From the NCBI GenBank assembly GCA_023853785.1, contig JAJIRX010000834.1, positions 1 through 11,517 on the forward strand: DNA of 11,517 nucleotides. The letters run 5' to 3'. This stretch comes from Psilocybe azurescens (lineage: Eukaryota; Basidiomycota; Agaricomycetes; Agaricales; Agrocybaceae). A program made the position numbers and the translations under genes. Of this stretch, positions 1-9,476 are shown piece after piece (position 1 is the first letter of the stretch; each line of letters begins with the position of its first letter). The notes beneath the pieces are model-generated. The model was not told the origin of the DNA and did not search any database. It worked only from the letters and a program-made list of their open reading frames with translations.

Positions 1-949
1 CATTCGTCCAAAGACATTTCATTGGCTCTACTTGAGCAGTGAGACTGGTACAGCATATTTTAAATGGGATAATCTCACACACCTTGTTGCCGAAGGTATT
101 GACAGCGATCGACCTTATTGACATCCTTCGTCAAGCAATCAAAATTCAACATTTGTGTCGTAAAGTCTTCTATGCGGGAAAATGAACATCAATTCGTACC
201 ACTGTCAATAGGTCTTTGATGCACCTGGACATCGAATTATGGGATCTTACCGCTTTTCTCCCATTTTTAACCTTGCCGTCATTGCAAATCTTGGAATGCC
301 ACTATAGTGGTTCTTTTATAAATAAGGTTGACGTCGACGTTCTTGTCGATTTTATTGACCGTTCTCAAGCACCTCTTCGGGACGTTATCTATCACCTAAA
401 TGTCGACTACTTTGCTTCTGCTGTTGGCCTTTGGCATCCTAGATTTCCAAACATCACCCACCTCAAATTGAACGTTAGATTTGAGGGCGCCACTACTATG
501 ATGATCAACCTTCTTGAATTACTTGCATATGACCAGGATGAAATGACGCATCCTAGCCTCCAAGTATTTGAGTTGACGATGTCCAGCCACATGACGCCCA
601 CTGTCTGGTCCCATTTCATCAATCTGTTTCCCCAAATCCTGGCGGAGCGAAACACACCACGAGCGTCTTTTCTACAAATTCTTCGGATACAGACCTAACC
701 CTCTTCTCAGACTCCGATAGCCCACTTCGGAGGCGGCTGTCGAAGGCTTGTATAATCCTCGATCACCGAAGCAAGACGTTCGACAAGCAGGATGTAATGG
801 AACTACATCAGTATCTTCGTTTATTGGACCTTCAGAAATCCGGAGTGGAGCTGAAGCTGATAGGTAATGGCGGCATTGATTTGCTACAATTCGCCAGAAA
901 ATATATGGGTCGGAGCTCGAGGCCAGACACAAGCATCAGCTGCAAATAG
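1..949 (+). CDS. F-box/LRR-like protein, copy A, 3' part, frame-disrupted
   Basis: C-terminal part of an F-box family protein; the F-box itself would lie left of the window. It is recognised by alignment to copy B (1659-3336), which does show an F-box. Shared landmarks in order are RPK.FH, WDNLTHL, VNRSLMHLDI, LPSLQILECH, RSQAPLRD, HPRFPNITHLKL, the Ser/Asp-rich TNSSDTDL stretch and the closing LDLQKSGVELKLIG segment. These are the irregular leucine-rich repeats usual downstream of fungal F-boxes, where substrates are thought to bind. Reading needs frame 2 (from position 2), then frame 3 from about 105, then frame 2 again from about 672 to the TAG at 947-949. An in-frame TGA near 181-183 is a further break. 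The slip near 668-671 lies in a run of four T. It is either a decayed tandem duplicate or a gene with sequence errors. The family call is fairly sure; the coding status is not. Confidence 0.6.
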
Positions 950-1658
950 CAGAGGAGGATCTATGATATGTATTTGATTGATACTTGATGGTATCGGGAA
1001 AGTGATATGGTACTTCAAGTTCATTACTTGGTTCGTCGAGAAAGCCTAGACTATAATTCTTACGTACTTTTACTGCGTAGAGTACCCGTCTTCTTTACCT
1101 ATATAGCTCTTTACTCCTTGTACCAAACTGTCTTCTGTAAAAAGTGATTTTAAGCACGCTGTCCGTGGGAACACAAGCCAATGGCTGTAGGCTCTGCTGT
1201 CAAACTGCGTCAACCCGTTCTTGACCCGTTCTATGTACTAAATTCCACCGTTCTCCGACTTTCAATCGATAAGCGTCCCCCAACCTCCCTTATTACATTC
1301 CCGGATCTCCACTTAACCCTAGCGACACTATCTTGTAATATTTGGCCCTAAATATCAACCTCATAGTATAGCCACCTTGTAGCCTTCGAACACACACCAC
1401 TTCTTGAACTCATTCAACATTTTAAAGTTCATCCTCAATTCTGGTATTTTGCCACATACCCTAAATTCTTGCTTTTGTCTCAGCAACGTACTACAAACAG
1501 CTAGCTAACAAGCCAACTATTAACCAGCGAATCAAATACTTAAATCGGACTGAACGAAAGGCAGTGACAATTGGTATCGACTCGGGTACGGTATGTAAGA
1601 ATACATTATTACAGTAGCATCTGTATGCTTATTGGCATTACGCTGAACAAGGCCCAAA
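950..1658. other. Intergenic, upstream of F-box copy B
   Basis: About 700 bases with no supportable gene. The first part holds the 3' flank of copy A, including the short hairpin at 980-995. The remainder is the presumed promoter and 5' leader of copy B; I see no clear TATA box. An open frame of about 50 codons without an ATG runs through roughly 1462-1617 and contains the words TIGIDSGT, which I judged insufficient to call a gene. Confidence 0.5.
980..995 (+). repeat. Small hairpin in 3' flank of F-box copy A
   Basis: GATAC at 980-984 and GTATC at 991-995 can pair around a six-base loop, 31 bases after the copy A stop. The same arms occur after copy B at 3414-3432, so the element is part of the duplicated unit. 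It may be a 3' UTR structure; five base pairs alone would mean little. Confidence 0.35.
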
Positions 1659-3336
1659 ATGAACACCCTGAACATCAGTGACTCAAAGGAGAGTCCGCAC
1701 TCAGCGCACCAAGTTCAATGTGACAAATGCCATCGAGCCAACTGCTCCTCCCTGCACACCTATTCCGCTTCAGTAGATTGCGTCTTGTGGACAGAAGTTG
1801 GTAAAGCCGGTGAGGAGCAGTTGCCTTTGCAGAAAAGGCAACTGGACCTCCTGCGGGCAATCAACCGCCTCAGCTTTATCAATCGGCTGCCTTTGGAAAT
1901 GATAACTCAGATCCTCATTCTCTCCACAAAGTTCAATGACGTATCCTGTACAACTCTCTGGCAGAAGCTACAGGTGGTCTCCTCCTTCTCCTCGGCGCAG
2001 TCTGCAGGGAATGGCGAGAAATTACTCTTGCAACACCCCAGCTGTGGACCACCGTCACCATCCAGCCGTATAGAGATTCTGCGCATATTCATATTGTTAA
2101 TGAGTGGCTACAGCGCTCGGGAGCTCGTCCTCTGACTATTACACTCACAAGTCCCTATGACATGGCCCAAGAACCATTCGCAGACTTACAGCCCATTTTG
2201 GGGGTTCTTAGGTTTCATTCAGTGCGCTGGAAATCCGTCACCTTCAACAACCTACCAAAATTGGTACTTCATGACCTGCTTGACAACCTTGAGGACACAG
2301 CTCAAGTTGAGACCCTTCGAATCGATTGTGGACAGCGAATTTGGCATCGCCGGAAGGAAATTTCAATACGGATGCCCTTTCGTCCGAAGATATTTCATGG
2401 GACCAACATGGACCAAACGGCTGGAGCCCTCTGTTCTACAACGTTCTGTAGATGGGATAATCTCACAGATCTTGATGTCCAAAAACTCAACTTCGTTGAC
2501 TTGATTCACATCATTCGCAACGCAATCAAGATTAAACGTTGTGTCGTCAAATATCCTACGTCACCATGGGAAAAATACGATGAAAGAAGACCTCCATCCA
2601 AACCGGTCATCAATCGGTCTTTGATACACCTGGACATACAACTCTTCTGCGCCAACGAATTTCTCCAACATATAACGCTCCCGTCTCTCCACACCTTGGA
2701 ATGCCACATGGTTTCAGTTTAATAATGAGAGCATATCAACACTCTTGACAACTTTATTGTCCGTTCTCAAGCGCCTCTGCGCGGCGTCGTCTTTCACGTA
2801 TATGTCGGGGCCAGACAATATATTCCTACTATCGTTTTGGGACCCTAGATTCCCAAATATCACTTACCTCAAGCTGACCGTTAGTATCCAGAACAAAAAC
2901 GACAGTACTGCCGTGATGGATGAAATTCTTGCTCTGCTTGCCTGCAGCCGGGATCAAACAGTGCTTCCAAGCCTCCAAGCGTTCGAGTTAACTACGGTCT
3001 ATATGATGTCCACTAGTTGGTCCCACTTTATCAACATGTTCCCCAAATTCACAGATGATGTACCGCGATGGGGGTCCTCCTACAAATTCAGCGGATACAA
3101 ACCTTCCCCTTTTCTCCGGTACTCATCCTGGACCTGGGCCACTTCGGAGACCGCTGTCTAAAGCTTGCGTAAGATTGATTGCAAATGCGTTTATAGCACT
3201 CGAAGACCAGATTACAATGGGAGCACACCATTATCTCTGTCTTTTGGATATTCAGAGATCCGGTGTGGAGTTAGAAATAACAGGCAAAGACGGTGCTAAT
3301 CTGCTACAATCAGATAGCTCGGAGCTACGACTCTAG
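1659..3336 (+). CDS. F-box/LRR-like protein, copy B, full length, frame-disrupted
   Basis: Likely SCF ubiquitin-ligase substrate receptor (inference from the family). The ATG at 1659 (context AAAATGA) opens about 160 residues: a leader with CDKCHRANC at residues 21-29, a basic/Leu helix (QLPLQKRQLDLLRAI), then the F-box from about residue 73 (INRLPLEMITQIL). The F-box continues in another frame from about 1982 as LLLGAVCREWREITLATPQLW, here split by a slip, followed by NEWLQRSGARPLTI. The tail is leucine-rich: VINRSLIHLDI, LPSLHTLECH, WDPRFPNITYLKL, and it ends in LLDIQRSGVELEITG. Breaks: one base short near 1980 (C run); TAA TAA TGA at 2720-2728, removable by one extra T at 2712-2720 plus one missing base near 2729; one extra G in 2807-2810; one extra G in 3070-3074. 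Net length would be about 558 residues, normal for the family. The alternative is a real pseudogene. Confidence 0.65.
2379..3336 (+). repeat. Tandem duplicate unit matching 1-949
   Basis: This stretch aligns with 1-949 almost end to end at nucleotide level. Examples are TGGGATAATCTCACA at 2453-2467 against 73-87, GGTCTTTGAT at 2616-2625 against 211-220, and CGTTCTCAAGC at 2762-2772 against 360-370. Both units keep the same gene orientation and the same 3' hairpin, so this is a direct tandem gene duplication. Divergence is substantial in places, so the event is not recent. Confidence 0.8.
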
Positions 3337-3413
3337 TACGTGCCTGATACCTAACAGACATCGATATTAGCGATGACTAGGGCTAGGGCTGAGGTAGGAT
3401 TGTGACATGCACA

Positions 3414-3432
3414 TGATACATTGATAGTATCA
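3414..3432 (+). repeat. Small hairpin in 3' flank of F-box copy B
   Basis: TGATAC at 3414-3419 pairs with GTATCA at 3427-3432 around a seven-base loop, 78 bases after the stop. It is the counterpart of the hairpin at 980-995 and has kept its arms although loop and spacing differ. Confidence 0.35.
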
Positions 3433-3467
3433 CTGCAGGGAAGACTTCAGCCTTCAAGCTCATTTGA

Positions 3468-3477
3468 AATAAATAAA
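3468..3477 (+). promoter_or_regulatory. Poly(A) signal, two overlapping AATAAA
   Basis: Two overlapping AATAAA hexamers (3468-3473 and 3472-3477) lie about 130 bases after the copy B stop, a suitable distance for 3' end formation. AATAAA is not strictly required in fungi and the stretch is A-rich, so this is suggestive only. Confidence 0.4.
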
Positions 3478-3990
3478 AAGAGCAACTTTTGGAAACGGTC
3501 TATCTATACCAAATCTATACTGTAAACATCTAAATGCACTTATACGTGATCAAACTTTGACCATTGTTCAGTATGTCTATCTCTCTGTACTCTACACGCT
3601 CTACTGGGCACCTAGAAACAGAATTCAAAAACACAGAATCATAACCGACAAGATGATAGGTATGGGCTATGTGAACATCACACAACCCCTTGTTCACGTT
3701 ATATCGAAGTCCGTCTACGAGACTAATTATTGGCTAAGGTGTACGGTTTCGTTGAGCTTTATGTTATGCCTCTGCTTTACGATTTCTCTTTATCATATCA
3801 AACAATAAATATTAGTCCTGGACAGCAAATAAATAGTAATATTTGCTCGAGAGTGATATGGCGAGTTCTACCTGGACGACTAAAAATAGTCACAGGTGCA
3901 CGTATGTTCGGCAGTAAAATCATCAAATATACGAATTATAACTCTTCTTTGTCTGATTACTCTTGTTCTATCTCTTTCTGCCTGTTCTAC

Positions 3991-5391
<1,401 letters not shown>

Positions 5392-6485
5392 GATAGCCGT
5401 AGGTGTGAGAGTAAGTAGAAACTTGGTGCGATGAGATTGAAAATCTAGCCTGGTAATGGTGGTCAATACACTTACCAGCGGTTGGGCTTTTATAGCCATT
5501 ACTCTTCCTATTTGCCTGCCGTGGATGTCCTCCCATAGGCAGCGGTGCTTTGTGCGAAAGGCTGTTAGCTAATCTGTTGCACAGACTTACTCATCTGCAA
5601 GCTGTAAGCTTTATCATCAAGACGACTATTTAACAAGAATAAGTAATTGGTACCAAGAGCAGCCAAGACTATGTACTAATCTAAATTTATCCCGGTTGGG
5701 CGTCAAAGTTGTAAGGGACTTAGATCATTATACGACGGAATATTGTATTGGGCGATGGTTACTAACAGAACTTTCAGAGTAGTACAGTCAGCTTCACATC
5801 GATTCATGGGCTACGCTTGCTCTAGACTCATTTAACGTTGAATAGGCATGTAAATGCAGTGTTAATACTCATGTTCCATCAGTATCGGCACGCAATTTGG
5901 ACTCTTTCGGGATCGAGTATCTCGACTATTAGTGAGCACTGAGAATTGAATAGCGAAAAAGGGATTCAAGTGCATATACTGTAGTCTTGCTGTAAACAGT
6001 GAACATACTGTAAACTCTAGCCATAAACAACTTGCACACTCGCCAAGATAATAGTATACCCCACAACCAAAAAATCAAAGTAATGAGTTGTCGATATCGA
6101 GGTTGTATCCACTGGTCACATGTAATAGTTGAGTTCCATTATTTCCTCATTTCGACGGCATGGTAGAGCGGTCAGAATCACTCAAAACCATCGCAAATGA
6201 GCCTATCTTTGCAGCTGGTCACTGTTAGTCTTATGGAAGGGGATTTGACCTTTCAAGACGAACACTATATAAGCACTTGCAGTAGGTAAGGCAGGACAGC
6301 ACGATCTTGGCTCACTGTAATCGTCTTTAGGTCGAACTATCGAAGAATAATCTTGACGGTCGTCTACGTCTGCAGGAAATCGTATGATTCGTTGTTGTTA
6401 TTCGACATACAAATTTGGTTATTACCAACTACATCTTAGCGTTGGTAATTGCTTATAAAGACTTTGGGCATCGCTATTCCAAAGC
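5392..6485. other. Intergenic, oxidoreductase promoter side
   Basis: About 1.1 kb with no gene I can support. The left end is the oxidoreductase promoter: TATA at 5487-5494, a CCAAT on the minus strand near 5645-5650 and TTACTAA on the plus strand at 5759-5765. The rest is AT-rich and carries two copies of CTGTAAAC near 5990-6015. A plus-strand TATATAAG at 6266-6273 has no plus-strand gene after it, only the 3' end of the minus-strand F-box gene. Confidence 0.5.
5487..5494 (-). promoter_or_regulatory. TATA box of the oxidoreductase gene
   Basis: On the minus strand this reads TATAAAAG, a full consensus TATA box, about 95 bases upstream of the chosen ATG at 5391. The spacing suits a short fungal 5' leader and supports both the start and the view that the gene was recently functional. 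Confidence 0.6.
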
Positions 6486-8389
6486 TCAGCCCACGTTCGT
6501 AATTTGTGCCAACTCATCAACTTGGGACCTGCTGTAGACAAGAGGGTTAATAGTAATTCGCTCAGTGGGTATGGTGGGTATTTGACTAACTTCTTCATCA
6601 ATCTCGATATACATCCATGTTTGCGAACGCCCATAAATTTCTGAGAGTGCATAACCTGCATAAGTAGGTTGATTCTGCTTTTGAGAGACAGGATAATTTA
6701 AATCCAGCTTGATTTTGCTAGTTGTGCCGATAAGCTGAGCATGCTGGCGGACACCTTCCGCTATGCTTCGCACTTCTGGGCGATCAAAAATAATCCCCAC
6801 ATGTTTTAATTGTGAGAGACCGCTGGAAGTTGAGGGGTCCATTCGAAGGATGATGAACGTTAGGAGGGTATCATCTGATACTGAGACTGTGTCCTGTTGA
6901 TATCTCTAGAATCTCTAGGTGTGGAAGGAGAGGTATATCTATCGTTCGGGTCTTGTTGGTAGTATGCTGTATGGCAATACCGTCGACAAGAAGGTCTCGG
7001 AAGCTCCACATCCACGAGTAAGCTAGACTCATGAAATGTCGATTTAGAGATCCTGTCTCTGTCCGAACCTCCCGTCCAAGCAGCAAGTGCATTATATTGC
7101 CTGCACTTAAAAAATTTGGCGCATAGCCTCCGTCGTGAATCTGATCGCGTCAATTGCCAATTTTTCAGTTTCGTTGATTTGTTGAGAAGAGTGGCGATTG
7201 AGGCTGCTGTGATGTCGCCATGAGCTCTGTAGCTTGAATGAGTGGAGAACGCCACCCACACCAGCTCAGGTGCATCGATACGGTCATAGAAGTTGCCTGC
7301 GTCTCGCAAAAACATAATCAACGATGTCCAAAACGCAGAGGCGTGGAAGGAAGATGGTGTCCTCGAGGAACAGTGACTCGGGTACTTGATTGGGGTCGAT
7401 CATAGATTCCGAAATAATCACTTTGAATTGAACAAGCTCTGGGCAATTCCTGAGGAGCCTCACTGTGTCCGAAACAGGAAGTGCCACATGAAGGGATATA
7501 TACGTGAGTTTCCAGTTGGCTACAAAGCCACCGATATCCGGCAGTCTGAGGTTGAACATAATCCGCTTTAAATTCCTTGCCTTTGGTATCTTTATTGTAG
7601 CGAAGGGCGGAGGCTGAACAAACGATACACGCAAAGTTGTGAGCATCTCCAAGTCCGAGTCTCTGAATTGGTCCTCGAAGACGTTATAGACCTCGTAAGG
7701 CATATTGAATTCGACGTGTTGCCACCTATTTGAAGTGCTACTTAAAATACCGAGTAGTTGTATTGTTGTCTCAGAGGATCCTGGGGATATACTGCTGTTT
7801 ACATCCGAAGGCCATAAGAGATGGCTCGTGTAGAAAACCGATATAGACAAGGGGCAGATCCCAGAACGATGAAGCCATTCATCCACAGCTTCACATCGAC
7901 GACGAAGAATGTGGGTTACAAGGGATTTGGGAAGTTTTGGCACCTTTGTTGCGTTGCGCCCCAAAATTGGTTTGTCGTCATCCGGCAATAAGTCCTGATC
8001 TGAAAACACAATATGTAGTCGTGCCCACAGACGCGGCGAACACAGAACGATAGATCTCCATAAGCTGCATATCCGAGTGAGTAGAACCGGGGCCTCGGTT
8101 TCTGCCATTATCGGATTGCGGTGAAGTGGAAGACAGTACTGAAATATTTTATGGAGAAGGTCAGTAGGCATCCGACGAACGGGCGAAAAGATGACGCTGT
8201 AACGTGTGATGAATTCCTGGACCTTGTCTCGTTTTCTCTGCAGTTCTTCCAGGTACTTATTCAGATGCTGGATCTTAGCATCAAGAACTTTCAGCTCTTC
8301 CGTAGGCTCCAGTAACATCTTCTGAACCTCCTGTACTGCTTCGCAAGAAGGACTGTCGTTATTCTTCAAAGATCTTCGATTTGACTCAT
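6486..8389 (-). CDS. F-box protein with N-terminal coiled coil, frame-disrupted
   Basis: Third F-box gene, distinct from copies A and B; probably an SCF substrate adaptor (inference). The longest piece, 7284-8369, starts internally with TTG. The in-frame ATG at 8318 is the safest start; an ATG at 8389 (MSQIED) joins if one T is added to the run at 8368-8370. From the 8318 ATG, residues 3-37 are a charged heptad-like coiled coil (EELKVLDAKIQHLNKYLEEL), and residues 44 to about 92 are the F-box (FSPVRRMPTDLLHKIFQYC, then LLTRICSLWRSIVLCSPRLW). A leucine-rich tail follows with LPRLCVLDIVDY and IDAPELV, then PHLEILEI and DDTLLTFIILRMDPSTS. Slips: one extra base at about 7308-7312 (run of five), near 7150 (CGCG, not a run) and near 6875 (not a run). 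Stop at 6486. Joined length is about 609-633 residues. It could be a decayed gene. Confidence 0.7.
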
Positions 8390-9476
8390 TTTACTGATTC
8401 TGCATAATATAATCAGTCTAGTGTCTGTACATCGAAAGATGATGTACCCAATTACTCACTAGAGTTAACGAAAAGTATGTATGGTCAGGTTGTCCGAGAA
8501 TGACGACAACAAGGATGACAATCGGATTTTGCCGGCCCAGTTTGCTTACAAATTGATGAATTTGCCAAGTCCCGTCCGGCAAGATTCCAGCAGCTCCAGT
8601 TCCCACAGGCACTTGGCAAGACTTACCACCGTCTACACTTCTATTTTCAACTTTCATTATCAACTCAGCGACATACTTAGAATCTGGCATCTGGCAGCCT
8701 TCTCCCGAGCATTTCACATGGCAGCGCCGGACAACACCTTAATACAGCAACGGTTGCTCGCATGTGGCAGGTTTAGCCTGCCGTGTGCCAGTGCATGATT
8801 GTCGGATGTCCGATGCATCATAATTCCTGCATCATCTCATTATGCAGCCAGAGAGCTCTAAGAGTCTAGAGAAAAGGAATAAATAACTCGGACCTGTGTG
8901 CACCCGGTACCATCAAGTTGATTGTTGAATCTGATTCGACTGCCAGTGCCAAAGACCAGAAGAATTCGATATGCCAAGGCACAGCTATACATAGCACGAA
9001 GCTGCCGCTTTGTAGGTCGTGCATGGGATACTTTACTGGTCGTGGTAATTACTACGGCTCAACCGGTCGTATACACCGGGATTCTCTATTGCAATATTCT
9101 AGATTACCATCTTTTTCCAGACCATGAAGGACGGAGGGTCGGAAGACGGTCCTTGGTCCTTGTAGGATGCTGGCGGCCGCGCAGACAAAGAAGCCCGAGT
9201 AGATATTTTCGACTGGACACGCAATCGCACCAGGTCTTCATCCGGACTTTCACACAGCAGATCACCGGGCAACCGTTACAACCAAACCGCGGTGCCATTA
9301 GAAAGAAGTGTACATCTGACTGCCATCGCCGTACTAAGGACGGGGCTTTGCTCTGCGACTAGTACACTTCTCCTTCTCTTCCATATACAGTGACCACGCT
9401 CTTATTCTGCCTGGGCGACGAGGCGTTTCAAGCCATTCGCCGCTGGAAGCGCGTATAGTATACTTTTTTGGTCTGG
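8390..9476. other. Divergent intergenic region between F-box and membrane-protein genes
   Basis: About 1.1 kb separating two genes that point away from each other, so it should hold both promoters. It contains an inverted repeat TTGCCAAGT/ACTTGGCAA (8562-8570 and 8611-8619), the dyad cluster at 8746-8847 and a perfect dyad GTATAGTATAC at 9453-9463, 13 bases before the ATG at 9477. Overlapping open frames of 99-146 codons lie on both strands (8418-8717 minus, 8481-8798 plus, 8922-9362 plus); none shows a domain, and they overlap each other, so I do not call them. Confidence 0.5.
8746..8847. repeat. Cluster of four to five short inverted repeats
   Basis: Perfect dyads in order: AGCAAC-G-GTTGCT (8746-8758); GGCAGG-TTTAG-CCTGCC (8766-8782); TCGGA-TG-TCCGA (8802-8813), nested inside TGCAT/ATGCA (8792-8796 and 8813-8817); CTGCAT, nine-base gap, ATGCAG (8827-8847). 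The third contains CGG-N4-CCG, the half-site arrangement bound by Zn(II)2Cys6 fungal regulators in general. The cluster may be a regulatory array for the divergent genes or the relic of a small foldback element. Confidence 0.5.

Larger units (their letters stand above)
3337..3990. other. AT-rich intergenic between convergent genes
   Basis: Sits between the 3' ends of F-box copy B (plus) and the oxidoreductase (minus). It holds the copy B hairpin and poly(A) signals on the left. An AT-rich dyad lies at 3825-3846 (GCAAATA, eight-base loop, TATTTGC). Open frames of 80-90 codons here start at TTG or are low-complexity and match nothing I recognise. Confidence 0.5.

Noticed and set aside
1591..1614. 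Possible intron GTATGT...TTACAG in the copy B leader
   Set aside because: Only 24 nt, too short to be spliced.
1462..1617. Open frame of about 50 codons containing TIGIDSGT, resembling the phosphate loop of Hsp70/actin-fold ATPases
   Set aside because: No ATG, no further Hsp70 motif, ends at a TAG, and lies where the copy B promoter is expected; eight residues are too little.
6160..6345. tRNA-like A box (TGGTAGAGCGG near 6170)
   Set aside because: No matching B box at tRNA distance on the same strand and no cloverleaf could be drawn; the nearest B-like word is about 160 bases away.
8418..8798. Overlapping 99- and 105-codon frames on opposite strands
   Set aside because: They overlap each other, lack known motifs and splice partners, and sit in a divergent promoter region.
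8922..9362. 146-codon plus-strand frame with a hydrophobic patch
   Set aside because: Begins at TTG, has Arg-rich low-information sequence and no family resemblance; overlaps an opposite-strand frame.
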